Below, piece after piece: positions 17,816 to 26,616 of a stretch of 47,900 nt of DNA. A model generated the notes under the pieces. That model had not been told where the DNA came from and made no database searches. It saw nothing but the letters and a program-made list of their open reading frames with translations. Made by a program: the position numbers and the translations under genes. The DNA comes from Verrucomicrobiales bacterium. GTDB lineage: Bacteria; Verrucomicrobiota; Verrucomicrobiia; Verrucomicrobiales; DEV007. Each line of letters opens with the position of its first letter. Position 1 is the stretch's first letter. The stretch is taken from the NCBI GenBank assembly GCA_028047635.1, contig JAOFXR010000019.1, positions 1 through 47,900 on the forward strand, written 5' to 3'.

Positions 17816-19299
<1,484 letters not shown>

Positions 19300-19402
19300 C
19301 TCTTGTCGGCTCATTCCAGTTTTCGATCCTCCCGCTACCTTTTCCATTGCAGAAAAGTGCGTCATCGTGTTTCAGTCAGCTCTCCTGTGCGTCTATACCA
19401 CC

Positions 19403-19870
19403 ATGCCTTTCCAACCACTGCCCGATACCGGCCCTGAAAAAACCCACGCACCTGATGCGGCGCTTTTTATCATCCGCTTCTTCGCTGCGCTCGCTTTTTT
19501 TTACTACCAATTCTACGAGCAGGTTCGCAATGCTGTTAATTTCATCTGGAGCAAAACTGAGTGGGACCTCGTGACCCAACTGGCCGATAAAGGCCTTCCT
19601 CTCCCGAACATTCTCACCGTGGTTGTCGTCGCGCTCATGTCGATCGCTCTCGTCGCGATTGCTCTCGGTATATTTTCCCGTATCAACGGGCTCATTGCGA
19701 CTCTCATCACCGGCTTCATTCTCATTGCGCCGATCGACCTGTCAAACCTCCTCAATCCACAGGGACTCGTCCTCTATTTGGCTGTTTTCATCGGTATCAC
19801 GATAGGGGGCGCAGGGAAGCTCTCACTCGATTATCGGCTCGCCGGTCGCAAGGCAAAGCGGAAAAAGTGA
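19403..19870 (+). CDS. DoxX-like membrane protein
   Basis: A 155-residue protein with four predicted membrane helices. It opens with FIIRFFAALAFFYYQFYEQV, continues through LTVVVVALMSIALVAIALGIFSRINGLIA and ITGFILIAPIDLSNLLNPQ to VLYLAVFIGITIGGAGKLSLDYRL, and has a basic tail. The G-R-x-x-G-L-I-A and GGAGKLSLD segments fit the DoxX/DoxD-like group of small quinone- or redox-linked membrane proteins; function is loosely defined. The ATG at 19403 is chosen over a GTG at 19367. It is followed by a hairpin cluster and the DEAD-box gene, with no clear terminator between. Confidence 0.72.
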   Translation: MPFQPLPDTGPEKTHAPDAALFIIRFFAALAFFYYQFYEQVRNAVNFIWSKTEWDLVTQLADKGLPLPNILTVVVVALMSIALVAIALGIFSRINGLIATLITGFILIAPIDLSNLLNPQGLVLYLAVFIGITIGGAGKLSLDYRLAGRKAKRKK

Positions 19871-19881
19871 GATATTATATC

Positions 19882-19919
19882 GGAATCACGATAAAATCGT
19901 GGAAATCAACGTGATTTCC
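19882..19919 (+). promoter_or_regulatory. Leader with mutually exclusive hairpins upstream of the RNA helicase gene
   Basis: Two adjacent perfect hairpins: CACGAT-AAA-ATCGTG at 19887-19901 and GGAAATCA-ACG-TGATTTCC at 19901-19919. The first arm (AATCACG, 19884-19890) can also pair perfectly with the last (CGTGATT, 19910-19916), so a third structure competes with the first two. No U-run follows, so it is not a simple terminator. It lies 37 bases before the helicase start. Confidence 0.4.
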
Positions 19920-19955
19920 CCTTGAAACCGAGGGGCTAAGCCGCGTTGATCTGAG

Positions 19956-21152
19956 ATGCCATCATTTGCAGATTTAGGTCTATCAGGCCCGGTTCTCCGC
20001 GCAGTCACCCGCGCCGGATACGAAGAACCCACTCCCATTCAGGCTCAGGCCATTCCCGAAGCACTGAACGGACGAGATATCATCGGCGCTTCTCAGACCG
20101 GAACCGGCAAGACTGCCGCGTTTTCACTTCCCATCGTTAGCACGATGGGACCGTCCACGAAGCCTCAGGTGCTCGTCCTTGAACCAACCCGCGAGCTTGC
20201 CGCTCAGGTGGAAGACCAGATGAATGTTTTCGGCTACTACAAGCCAATGAACGTCGTTCTCATTCATGGCGGCGTCGGATACGGCCACCAGATTGAAGCA
20301 CTCGAAACGAAGCCCGACGTCATTCTCGCTACTCCGGGACGTCTTCTTGATCACCTCGAGAAAGGAAACCTCGACCTCAGCGAACTAAAATACCTCGTCC
20401 TCGACGAAGTCGATCGCATGCTCGACATGGGATTCCTTCCCGATGTGAAGAAGATCATCGACCAGTGCCCAAAAGGACGTCAGACGCTCTTTTTCTCAGC
20501 GACCATGCCGGCGGCAATTCAAACGCTCGCTCAGTGGGCTCTCAACGATCCACTGACCGTGGAATGTGGCGGGCGTCGTTCACCTGCAGAAACCGTGAGT
20601 CACGCTTTCTATCCCGTGGGAATGGATCAGCGCGATGATCTCATCCTCGCTCTCGTCGACAAGACCAAATACGAGAGCATCATGATTTTCACGCGGACGA
20701 AAAAGGAAGCGGATCAGCTCCTCGCCCAACTCAAGGATATCGATGGCACCAAGCCAGTCGCCCTCCACTCTGACATCAAACAAACGGACCGAACCAAAGC
20801 GCTTCAGGGATTCCGCGACGGAACCTTCAATATCATCGTCGCGACCGACATTGCGGCTCGCGGACTTGATGTCTCCGGCGTGACCCACGTCATCAATTAT
20901 CGGGTTCCCGAAAACCCCGAGGACTACGTTCACCGTATCGGCCGTACCGGTCGCGCCCAACAGGAAGGTGACGCGTTCACGATCCTCACCGCTGACGAAC
21001 TCGAGAACGCAGCCGCCGTTGAACATTTCGTCGAACAGAAAATCGAGCGTCGCAAGCTCGAAGGCTTTGATTATAATTACACAGCGCTTCTCGACGACAG
21101 CCCCGCAGCACCACTCCGCCGCAAGCGCCCACCGGGCCGCAAGCGCCGCTAA
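19956..21152 (+). CDS. DEAD/DEAH-box ATP-dependent RNA helicase (RhlE-like)
   Basis: A 398-residue two-domain helicase. The motifs appear in order: Q motif (FADLGLSGPVLRAVTRAGYEEPTPIQ), Walker A (ASQTGTGKT), Ia (PTRELA), GG, TPGR, motif II as DEVD instead of DEAD, SAT, then in domain 2 IIVATDIAARGLDV and HRIGRTGRA. The tail is short and very basic (RRKRPPGRKRR), typical of RhlE-type proteins that remodel ribosomal or mRNA structures, often at low temperature. The DEVD variant keeps both acidic residues needed for Mg-ATP. The leader holds alternative hairpins that could be an autoregulatory target (inference). Confidence 0.95.
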   Translation: MPSFADLGLSGPVLRAVTRAGYEEPTPIQAQAIPEALNGRDIIGASQTGTGKTAAFSLPIVSTMGPSTKPQVLVLEPTRELAAQVEDQMNVFGYYKPMNVVLIHGGVGYGHQIEALETKPDVILATPGRLLDHLEKGNLDLSELKYLVLDEVDRMLDMGFLPDVKKIIDQCPKGRQTLFFSATMPAAIQTLAQWALNDPLTVECGGRRSPAETVSHAFYPVGMDQRDDLILALVDKTKYESIMIFTRTKKEADQLLAQLKDIDGTKPVALHSDIKQTDRTKALQGFRDGTFNIIVATDIAARGLDVSGVTHVINYRVPENPEDYVHRIGRTGRAQQEGDAFTILTADELENAAAVEHFVEQKIERRKLEGFDYNYTALLDDSPAAPLRRKRPPGRKRR

Positions 21153-21170
21153 CTGCTAGTTTATACGCTA

Positions 21171-21989
21171 ATGAAATACGCGATCTGCAACGAAACCTTC
21201 CAGGACTGGCCCTTCGAAAAGGCTTTTCAGTATGCCCGTGAAGTGGGATACACCGGAATCGAGATCGCGCCTTTTACGATGGCCAACGATGCCCGCAAGA
21301 TCGGAAAAGATCAGCGAGCCACCGTGAAACAGCAGATTAAGGATGCCGGACTCGAATGTGTCGGACTTCACTGGCTCCTCGCCAAGACCGAAGGCTACTA
21401 CCTGACCACTCCCGACGAAGCAGTTCGCAAATCCACCGGCGAATACCTCGCCGAGCTAGCCCGCCTCTGTCAGGACCTCGACGGATCTATCATGGTTCTC
21501 GGCTCGCCATTTCAACGAAACCTCCTTCCGGGAGTTTCACACGATCAAGCAATGAGTTTCGCCGCCGAAGCGATCCGTTCCGCAATGCCAGTTCTCGAAG
21601 ACTGTGGAGTCACCCTTGCCCTTGAGCCCCTTGGCCCGGGAGAAGGCGATTTTCTCAACACCGCTGCGCTGGGAATCGAACTTGCAGAGATGGTCGACTC
21701 TCCCAATTGCCGCCTTCACCTCGACGTCAAAGCGATGTCGAGCGAGGCGATTCCGATCGATCAAGTCATCCGCGAGAGCAAGGACTGGGTCGCTCACTTT
21801 CACGCTAACGATGCCAATCTCCTCGGACCCGGCATGGGCGAAATCGAATTCGATCCTATTTTCGCGGCACTCAAAGAGATCAATTATCAAGACTGGGTCA
21901 GCGTCGAAGTCTTCGACTACAAGCCCGGAATCGAGCACATCTGCGAAAGCAGCATGAGCTACATGCGCGAGGTTGAAGCACGGGTTTAA
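21171..21989 (+). CDS. Sugar phosphate isomerase/epimerase (xylose isomerase-like TIM barrel)
   Basis: A 272-residue AP-endonuclease-2-like TIM barrel. It begins MKYAICNETFQDWPFEKAFQYAREVGYTGIEIAPF and carries metal-ligand segments typical of the family: ALEPLGPGEGDFLNT (Glu), CRLHLDVKAMSSE (Asp/His), VAHFHANDANLLGPGMGEIEFD (His) and VSVEVFDYKPG (Glu). Members isomerise or epimerise keto sugars and inosose-type compounds; the substrate is unknown. It starts 18 bases after the helicase stop, so it could be co-transcribed, though there is no functional link. Confidence 0.9.
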   Translation: MKYAICNETFQDWPFEKAFQYAREVGYTGIEIAPFTMANDARKIGKDQRATVKQQIKDAGLECVGLHWLLAKTEGYYLTTPDEAVRKSTGEYLAELARLCQDLDGSIMVLGSPFQRNLLPGVSHDQAMSFAAEAIRSAMPVLEDCGVTLALEPLGPGEGDFLNTAALGIELAEMVDSPNCRLHLDVKAMSSEAIPIDQVIRESKDWVAHFHANDANLLGPGMGEIEFDPIFAALKEINYQDWVSVEVFDYKPGIEHICESSMSYMREVEARV

Positions 21990-22249
21990 GGGCCAGAATG
22001 TCTCTTCGCCCCCTCCATTTTGGGGTGTCGGACGCTCTTCAGAGCATTCCCGCTCCCTTTCTTGGCCCAATGAATCGAAATAGGATTCGCTATTTCACGT
22101 AAAAGGGCCGATAGGTTGAGCGGTTCAACGCTTGGCAACAAACAGGTCTGAAGTTTGCCAGCCCGATTCTTCTGAATTGGACGCTCTCTGAAAACCCTCT
22201 TCGAGGAACAAGTCCACGAAGAAACGCCGAGTTAGAACAATTGATTATT
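21990..22249 (+). promoter_or_regulatory. Long structured leader of the RRM protein gene
   Basis: This 260-base gap contains no plausible gene. It holds several short perfect inverted repeats: GCTCT-TC-AGAGC near 22035, GTTGA/TCAAC near 22120, TGGCAA/TTGCCA near 22132-22160 and CCTC-TTC-GAGG near 22197. Long folded leaders are usual for cold-responsive RNA-binding protein mRNAs, so post-transcriptional control is plausible. No known riboswitch is recognised. Confidence 0.3.
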
Positions 22250-22492
22250 ATGAAAATGTACGTAGGTAACCTGTCGTTCGACACGACTAAACAAGAACTC
22301 GAAACCCTCTTCAGCGAGCACGGTCAGGTGACTGATGTGCACATGCCGACCGATCGTGACACAGGACGTGTCCGCGGATTTGCATTCGTGACGATGGATT
22401 CCAACGAGGCGATGAACTCAGCGATTGAGGCCATTCACGGCCAAGATTTCGGAGGACGCACCCTCAAAGTGAACGAAGCACAGCCACGCTAG
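22250..22492 (+). CDS. Small RNA-binding protein with a single RRM domain
   Basis: An 80-residue protein that is one RNA recognition motif from end to end. RNP2 is MYVGNLSF near the N-terminus and RNP1 is RGFAFVTM near residues 42-49; the family's aromatic residues are kept. Such glycine-poor bacterial RRM proteins (Rbp type) bind single-stranded RNA and are often cold- or stress-induced. The ATG at 22250 is chosen; the frame also opens with TTG nine bases earlier. A strong rho-independent terminator follows at 22536-22571, so the gene is probably monocistronic with a 260-base leader. Confidence 0.95.
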   Translation: MKMYVGNLSFDTTKQELETLFSEHGQVTDVHMPTDRDTGRVRGFAFVTMDSNEAMNSAIEAIHGQDFGGRTLKVNEAQPR

Positions 22493-22535
22493 TCTGCTCG
22501 TTTACGAAAGAGTTTCTTAGTAAGAATTCTTTTAC

Positions 22536-22571
22536 ACGAAAACGACACTCCTCACAGGGTGTCGTTTTTTT
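22536..22571 (+). terminator. Rho-independent terminator after the RRM gene
   Basis: The stem AACGACACTC pairs with GGGTGTCGTT (one G-U pair) around a short loop and is followed by seven T residues ending at 22571. An A-run before the stem could serve the opposite strand as well. Confidence 0.9.
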
Positions 22572-22637
22572 GTGCCCCGATTGACAATCCCACACGACTG
22601 TGATTGCAATCGAACTGGCGAATTCCCCACAAGAAGG

Positions 22638-23963
22638 ATGACAGAACAATTAAGAAAAAGAGGAACCTTTATCATTGGCATCAGTGCTCTCATTGCCTTC
22701 TCAATCGGAACCACTTGGAACGCGGTTGGCTTCTCTTACGTCATGGCTGGCAAACGACAGCCAGCAGACACGATTGTTCATCCTGCGGGCTACACGGGGA
22801 ACGAAAAGAAGCTCAAGATCACTGTGGCTCTGCATTCAGATTTCGAAGAACTCGCATCGGATCTGGAGTTTACGCTCACGCAAGCAGTCGAAATTTGGAA
22901 TAGCCTCCTCGTCGCTTCCAGCTCACTCACCCCTTCTATCGAAGTCCCCGCAAAAGGAGGCACTGATATTTTCGGAACCATGGTTCACGAAATAGGACAT
23001 TGTCTTGGCCTCGCCCACCCCGCTTTATCACCACCTCCGGGAACACCCACAAAAGGCAACAAATATACCGCCTCGACACCGGGCCCGAATGGAAAGTTTG
23101 ATTTCGATCCCGGCTCAGATGGAGTCGGTGGCACTCGCGATGACAAGCGAGGCGACGACATCAACTGGAATTACTTTAAGCGATCCGACAACAATCCCTT
23201 CACCCTCCCGGAAAACGGAGTCATTGACTCCACCACCTATAGCCGGGAAACCGCCGACCTGCCCTCCGGTTCCTCATCCTCAGCGATGGGGGATCGAATC
23301 GTCGCTGTTTCAGATGAATTTTAGTTGGAGAATATTGAAGCGCTCATGGTCACGGGCGGAAGCCTGAAACCCGGCCAGGTGAGACGCGCACTCGGTGCCG
23401 ACGACGTTGCCGGAATTCGCTATGCCATGAGCGGTCTCGATGAAATCCAGGGCACCGCCGACGACTACATGTTGGAGCTCGATTACATCGGAGTGGCAGA
23501 TAAAGCTGACATTCTCATTCGGTTTGATGGTCGAAGTTCTTTCGCCGCCGCCCAGGTGGCTGCCAGAAAAATCAAAGACAACCACTTCGCAATGGTCCCC
23601 GGACGCTTCATTGGCTACAACTCAAAGCCCCCGGCGAACCGTTTCTGGATTGTGCCGAGTCCCGAGAAAATTGAAACAACTGTAGTACCTCTCAACGAAC
23701 GAGCCGTGAGCCTTCGCTTTCCAACTGAAAATGGGAAACGCTATGCGGTGAATTGGCCCGCCAATCAACTGCAGGAAGGAGAAACCCCGGATCAAATTAT
23801 CGTCCAATATGACGGCGAAAATCTCACCCCCGTCAGTAGCAGCCTTTTCTTTTTCATCGCCACCGAAACTTCAAGCGAAGTGAAAATTGCCTTCCCGTCC
23901 CGAGCTCCCGCTCTTGAATCCATCGAATGCTATCACATCGCCGGTAAGCAACTGGAACTCTAG
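22638..23963 (+). pseudogene. Matrixin-type (M10-like) secreted metalloprotease gene interrupted by in-frame TAG
   Basis: The frame opens at ATG 22638 after AGAAGG with a membrane/signal segment (TFIIGISALIAFSIGTTW). Residues about 116-126 give the metzincin zinc site HEIGHCLGLAH. A glycine- and aspartate-rich insert follows (FDFDPGSDGVGGTRDD). Codon 229 (23322-23324) is TAG, and the same frame then continues without a break for 212 codons: ENIEALMVTGG, a candidate Met-turn, then GADDVAGIRYAM, the usual end of matrixin domains, and a C-terminal beta-rich domain. The nonsense codon therefore splits the catalytic domain itself. This is a recent nonsense mutation, a sequence error or readthrough. 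The downstream half has no convincing start of its own. Confidence 0.8.
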
Positions 23964-23998
23964 AATCGCTGATCTAACAGCGTTCAATTGCAAAAAGT

Positions 23999-24649
23999 CT
24001 ACTTAGGAACCTCCATCTCCAGCTTTTTCAGCTTGGGATAGAGCACGTTCTCGAGGTAGGGATGACCGGGGTTTCGCTTCGCAAAATCCTGATGATCCTC
24101 AGTGGCGGGATAAAATGGCAGTGCCTCCGTCACCTCAGTGACAATATCACGCCCCCAAAACGATTTCTTGTCCGTGAGATCCTTAATCTTCTTTTCTGCC
24201 GCAAGCTTCTGTAAATCGTCGTGATAGAATATCACAGAGCGATAATGACGGCCGCGGTCAGGCCCCTGCCGGTTTAGCTGTGTCGGATCATGTGAATCGA
24301 AAAGGACGTCGAGCAATTTCTCGTAGGTCAGGGTTTCGGGGTCGTACGTAATTTGGACCACTTCGGCATGATCGGTTCCCCCGCGACTGATAAACTTGTA
24401 GTCAGCGGTTTCGGGAGTGCCTCCCATAAATCCTGACACCACCGTTTTCACTCCTTTTGTCTGCTCGAAGACTTCTTCGACACACCAAAAGCAGCCTGCG
24501 CCGAATGTCGCAGTCGCAAGCGACTCTGCCGACACTTCAACGTCTTTGCCTTTCTTTTCCGGATCGGCGGAAAAGCTCCACGTCGGAACTCCGAAGGCAA
24601 TGGCTAAAAACAAAGCGAGGAGTTTAAGAGTCTTTATTCTTTTCATCAT
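23999..24649 (-). CDS. msrA: Exported peptide-methionine (S)-S-oxide reductase MsrA
   Basis: A 216-residue protein. The signal peptide is at residues 1-27 (LLALFLAIAFGVPTWSFSA), so it acts outside the cytoplasm. The MsrA core starts at ATFGAGCFWCVEE, with catalytic Cys53 in GCFWC, and continues GGTDHAEVVQITYD and GRHYRSVIFYHD. Only two cysteines exist, Cys53 and Cys56; the usual C-terminal resolving cysteine is absent, so the enzyme probably relies on Cys56 or an outside thiol or selenol for recycling. The gene starts 4 bases after the stop of the thioredoxin-like selenoprotein, suggesting coupled expression and a reductant-enzyme pair (inference). It ends in TAG. Confidence 0.95.
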   Translation of the reverse strand: MMKRIKTLKLLALFLAIAFGVPTWSFSADPEKKGKDVEVSAESLATATFGAGCFWCVEEVFEQTKGVKTVVSGFMGGTPETADYKFISRGGTDHAEVVQITYDPETLTYEKLLDVLFDSHDPTQLNRQGPDRGRHYRSVIFYHDDLQKLAAEKKIKDLTDKKSFWGRDIVTEVTEALPFYPATEDHQDFAKRNPGHPYLENVLYPKLKKLEMEVPK

Positions 24650-24653
24650 AGAT

Positions 24654-25148
24654 CTACGAATGAGTTAAGGCTAAAAGAGCGGCAGGAACAGGACGATTCG
24701 TCTTTTTTAATACTTCGGAGATTCTCTTAGCGAGACCTTTCATCGTCCAGACCCGATCATTGCAGGGAATAATATCGCTTCCATCGGCGTCGAGGAAGCG
24801 AGTCACCTGATAATTCCAGGCAGGTTCGCCAAAGTGCATCAATACTTTCGCATCCTTGCCTTCCTGATTGTTGTAGATCGCCACCGGTTCAAAATTGGCT
24901 TCGACCACCTCGACCAAGGTAGGATTGATCAGAACCGTTCGACCGAACTCCCAACACCCGATTCAACCGGGAACCTCTTGAAAGAGAATCAGAACCGGGC
25001 GTCGCGATTCAACTGAAGCCGCGAGAGCGACTTCGTAATCACGCCCCCACTTCACTTTTCCAAGTTCGACCGGAGCCGCATCTACAGATCCTCCCATTAA
25101 AAACGACACGAGCGCAGCAGGGAAGAATAGAGGTAAGTTACGCGTCAT
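24654..25148 (-). CDS. Thioredoxin-like selenoprotein (VPGU family), UGA read as selenocysteine
   Basis: Two open stretches in the same frame are joined by one TGA (24963-24965). Read through, they give a 164-residue exported thioredoxin-fold protein: signal peptide MTRNLPLFFPAALVSFLMGG, then a beta strand (PVLILFQEVPG), Sec62-Ile-Gly-Cys65, and a conserved C-terminal part (EPAWNYQVTRFLDADGSDIIP). The TGA occupies the first redox position of a UxxC/CxxC motif, and both flanks look coding. The VPG-U context matches what NCBI annotates, from memory, as the VPGUxxT thioredoxin-like (seleno)protein family. A hairpin with a GGTC loop starts 18 bases after the TGA. The start is ATG 25148, after a CGGAAG site. 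It would function in the periplasm or envelope as a thiol/selenol reductant. The alternative is a nonsense-mutated Cys codon, which I think less likely. Confidence 0.85.
24930..24962 (-). promoter_or_regulatory. Bacterial SECIS element within the selenoprotein gene
   Basis: On the minus strand, counting from the base after the TGA, bases 15-18 (GTTC) pair with 23-26 (GAAC) around the loop GGTC (19-22). A weaker lower stem forms with a two-base bulge (bases 11-14 with 29-32, including G-U pairs). The loop begins after exactly 18 bases, as in E. coli fdhF, whose loop also reads GGUC (recalled, not looked up). This geometry fits SelB-dependent bacterial SECIS rules. Confidence 0.75.
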
Positions 25149-25206
25149 ACTTCCGTAGACGAGCAAAGCGAAAATTCCCTACGGATAGCGGAAACACCAC
25201 CGTTAG

Positions 25207-25449
25207 TTAATCTTCCATTACCTTAGTCATCCAGGATTCATACTTCTCATCCTGTCTTTTAGTATAGGCGGCCCACTTCTCATCAAACGAAGCGCCGCGT
25301 TGCTCCGATTTCCTAATTTGCTTTTCAAGCCAGGCGTCCTGACTCTCCAGCGCTCCCTCGAGACTGTTTTTCTTGTTCTTAGAAGCACAGCCGGAGGCAG
25401 AAAGAGAAAGCACAGCGAGACCGAAAAAAATTGTTGAGACCCTGTTCAT
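25207..25449 (-). CDS. Small predicted lipoprotein
   Basis: An 80-residue protein. The ATG at 25449 opens a lipoprotein signal ending in the lipobox LSASGC near residue 20, followed by a charged, probably helical segment (SKNKKNSLEGALESQDAWLEKQIRKSEQRG) rich in Glu, Lys and Gln. A longer frame from 25518 is less likely because it would bury the signal peptide. No family is recognised. It sits between an exported hypothetical protein and the selenoprotein gene, all on the minus strand with gaps of 75 and 58 bases, so it may share their transcript. Confidence 0.7.
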   Translation of the reverse strand: MNRVSTIFFGLAVLSLSASGCASKNKKNSLEGALESQDAWLEKQIRKSEQRGASFDEKWAAYTKRQDEKYESWMTKVMED

Positions 25450-25524
25450 ACAGTGATTTTGGACAAAATAAAACCAAAGGCAATCGAAAGATTTCACCTT
25501 TAGACGGGTATCAGCCATCAGGGG

Positions 25525-26160
25525 CTACTCGTACGCCCTAGCCTGTTGGGCGGGCTGTTTCGCGATCAATAGGGGCAACTCCAGGACATAGCTTTCCTCC
25601 CCGGGGAATAGGGTCTGGATTCTCGGAACAGCCCTGTCGTTGACATGATTCAGAAAGAGAACGCTGAAAATACCGACTCCCCTCGCTTTCACCTGATAAG
25701 TCTTCGCGGATTCAGGAAGCTTCGTTTTCCAAATCGCGCGAATTACGACAGGGTCATCCATTTTCTTGAGCGGCCCTCCTCCCAGTTTCGTGAAAGAACA
25801 GGTAAACGTTGGCTTAGGGATCCCTTCAGGAGAATCAAACAGCAGCGCGACGCGCGTCGGAATAAACCCCTTTGCGGCTTCCAGCATCTCCGCTTTCTCT
25901 TTCCCGTCGCAACGCTGCAAATACCAATTCAGCATATAAAGCTCCTTCTCCGGGTCCTTTTCGAAGCACCGGGGATCAACTTCAATCTCAATCCGGGTGG
26001 TGCCATCTGACTCGAAAAAAGCCCACACCGGTATTTCCGGCAATGGATGTGCTCCGGAGAATGATGCGAAGACAAGTATCGCAAAAAAGAGCACCACTCT
26101 CTGCGCGACAAAAATGGGAGTGTTTTTGAAAACATTCATCAGCTTATTATTGTCTTGCAT
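25525..26160 (-). CDS. Exported hypothetical protein
   Basis: A 211-residue protein with the start taken at ATG 26160; a second ATG at 26139 would give a tidier signal peptide. The signal segment is VVLFFAILVFASFSGA, and the mature protein begins HPLPEIPVWAFFESDGTTRIEIEVDPRCFEKDPEKE. The start of the mature chain (A-H-P-L, then strands) recalls the N-terminal extracellular part of HupE/UreJ-like proteins, but there is no membrane domain, so this is only a resemblance. The rest is beta-rich with two conserved-looking cysteines. First gene of a possible four-gene minus-strand run that ends with msrA. Confidence 0.7.
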   Translation of the reverse strand: MQDNNKLMNVFKNTPIFVAQRVVLFFAILVFASFSGAHPLPEIPVWAFFESDGTTRIEIEVDPRCFEKDPEKELYMLNWYLQRCDGKEKAEMLEAAKGFIPTRVALLFDSPEGIPKPTFTCSFTKLGGGPLKKMDDPVVIRAIWKTKLPESAKTYQVKARGVGIFSVLFLNHVNDRAVPRIQTLFPGEESYVLELPLLIAKQPAQQARAYE

Positions 26161-26222
26161 CTTCGTTAGATATTCCAGTTTAATAGTGTAGAATTCAAAG
26201 TCTATCTTTGAGACAACGAAGA
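26160..26222. repeat. 8-bp inverted repeat framing a divergent promoter region
   Basis: TCTTCGTT at 26160-26167 and AACGAAGA at 26215-26222 are perfect reverse complements separated by 47 bases. They sit between the minus-strand exported protein gene and the plus-strand small exported protein gene. A shared regulator or DNA looping is possible, but the arms also overlap the ribosome-site regions of both genes. Confidence 0.35.
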
Positions 26223-26239
26223 CACACCAACATACTACT

Positions 26240-26524
26240 ATGAAACAAATCATCGCAATTATGGTCGCGATCGCATTCGCGGCGGGCTCAGCTTATGCAG
26301 GCTGCGGAAAGAAGACGACTGTTACCGGAACGTTCGAATACAACGAGGACAAGAAAGTTCTTACCGTTGAAGGCGTCGACAAAGGCATCAAACTTCAGGC
26401 AACCACGAAGATCACTGACGCTGAAGGCAAAGAGGCCTCCATCGCTGATCTTGACGGCAAGAAAATCAAAGTGATTCACGAGCACAACAAAGCTGACTCT
26501 GTAACTCTCGCGAAGGCAAGCTAA
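26240..26524 (+). CDS. Small exported protein, OB-fold-like
   Basis: A 94-residue protein. The signal peptide (MKQIIAIMVAIAFAAGSAYA) is followed by a 74-residue mature domain, CGKKTTVTGTFEYNEDKKVL and onward, consisting of alternating strands with a final TLAKAS. The pattern 'G-T-F-x-Y-N...L-T-V-E-G...I-A-D-L-D-G-K-K-I-K-V' looks like a five-stranded barrel, as in small periplasmic OB-fold proteins. A cysteine at the mature N-terminus could mean lipidation, but the preceding AYAG is a poor lipobox. It is followed by two hairpins, the second a strong terminator. Function unknown. Confidence 0.8.
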   Translation: MKQIIAIMVAIAFAAGSAYAGCGKKTTVTGTFEYNEDKKVLTVEGVDKGIKLQATTKITDAEGKEASIADLDGKKIKVIHEHNKADSVTLAKAS

Positions 26525-26562
26525 CGCGCCGGCCGACAGCATCGAATGCTGTTAACTATTTC

Positions 26563-26596
26563 AAAAACACCCGACGGGAAACCGTTGGGTGTTTTT
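26563..26596. terminator. Rho-independent, potentially bidirectional terminator
   Basis: The 11-base stem ACACCCGACGG pairs with CCGTTGGGTGT (one G-U) around a GAAA tetraloop. It is preceded by five A and followed by five T. A separate perfect hairpin, ACAGCAT-CGA-ATGCTGT, lies just before it at 26536-26552. Confidence 0.92.
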
Positions 26597-26616
26597 GTAC
26601 CCCCCTTTCACGACCT

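Noticed and set aside
24963..24965. The TGA in the thioredoxin-like gene as an ordinary nonsense mutation
   Set aside because: Its position at the redox residue, the intact frame on both sides and the SECIS-type hairpin at the canonical distance make a chance mutation less likely, although it is not excluded.
26563..26596. Riboswitch upstream of the rhodanese gene
   Set aside because: The structure is a plain terminator with a GAAA loop and T-run belonging to the preceding gene.
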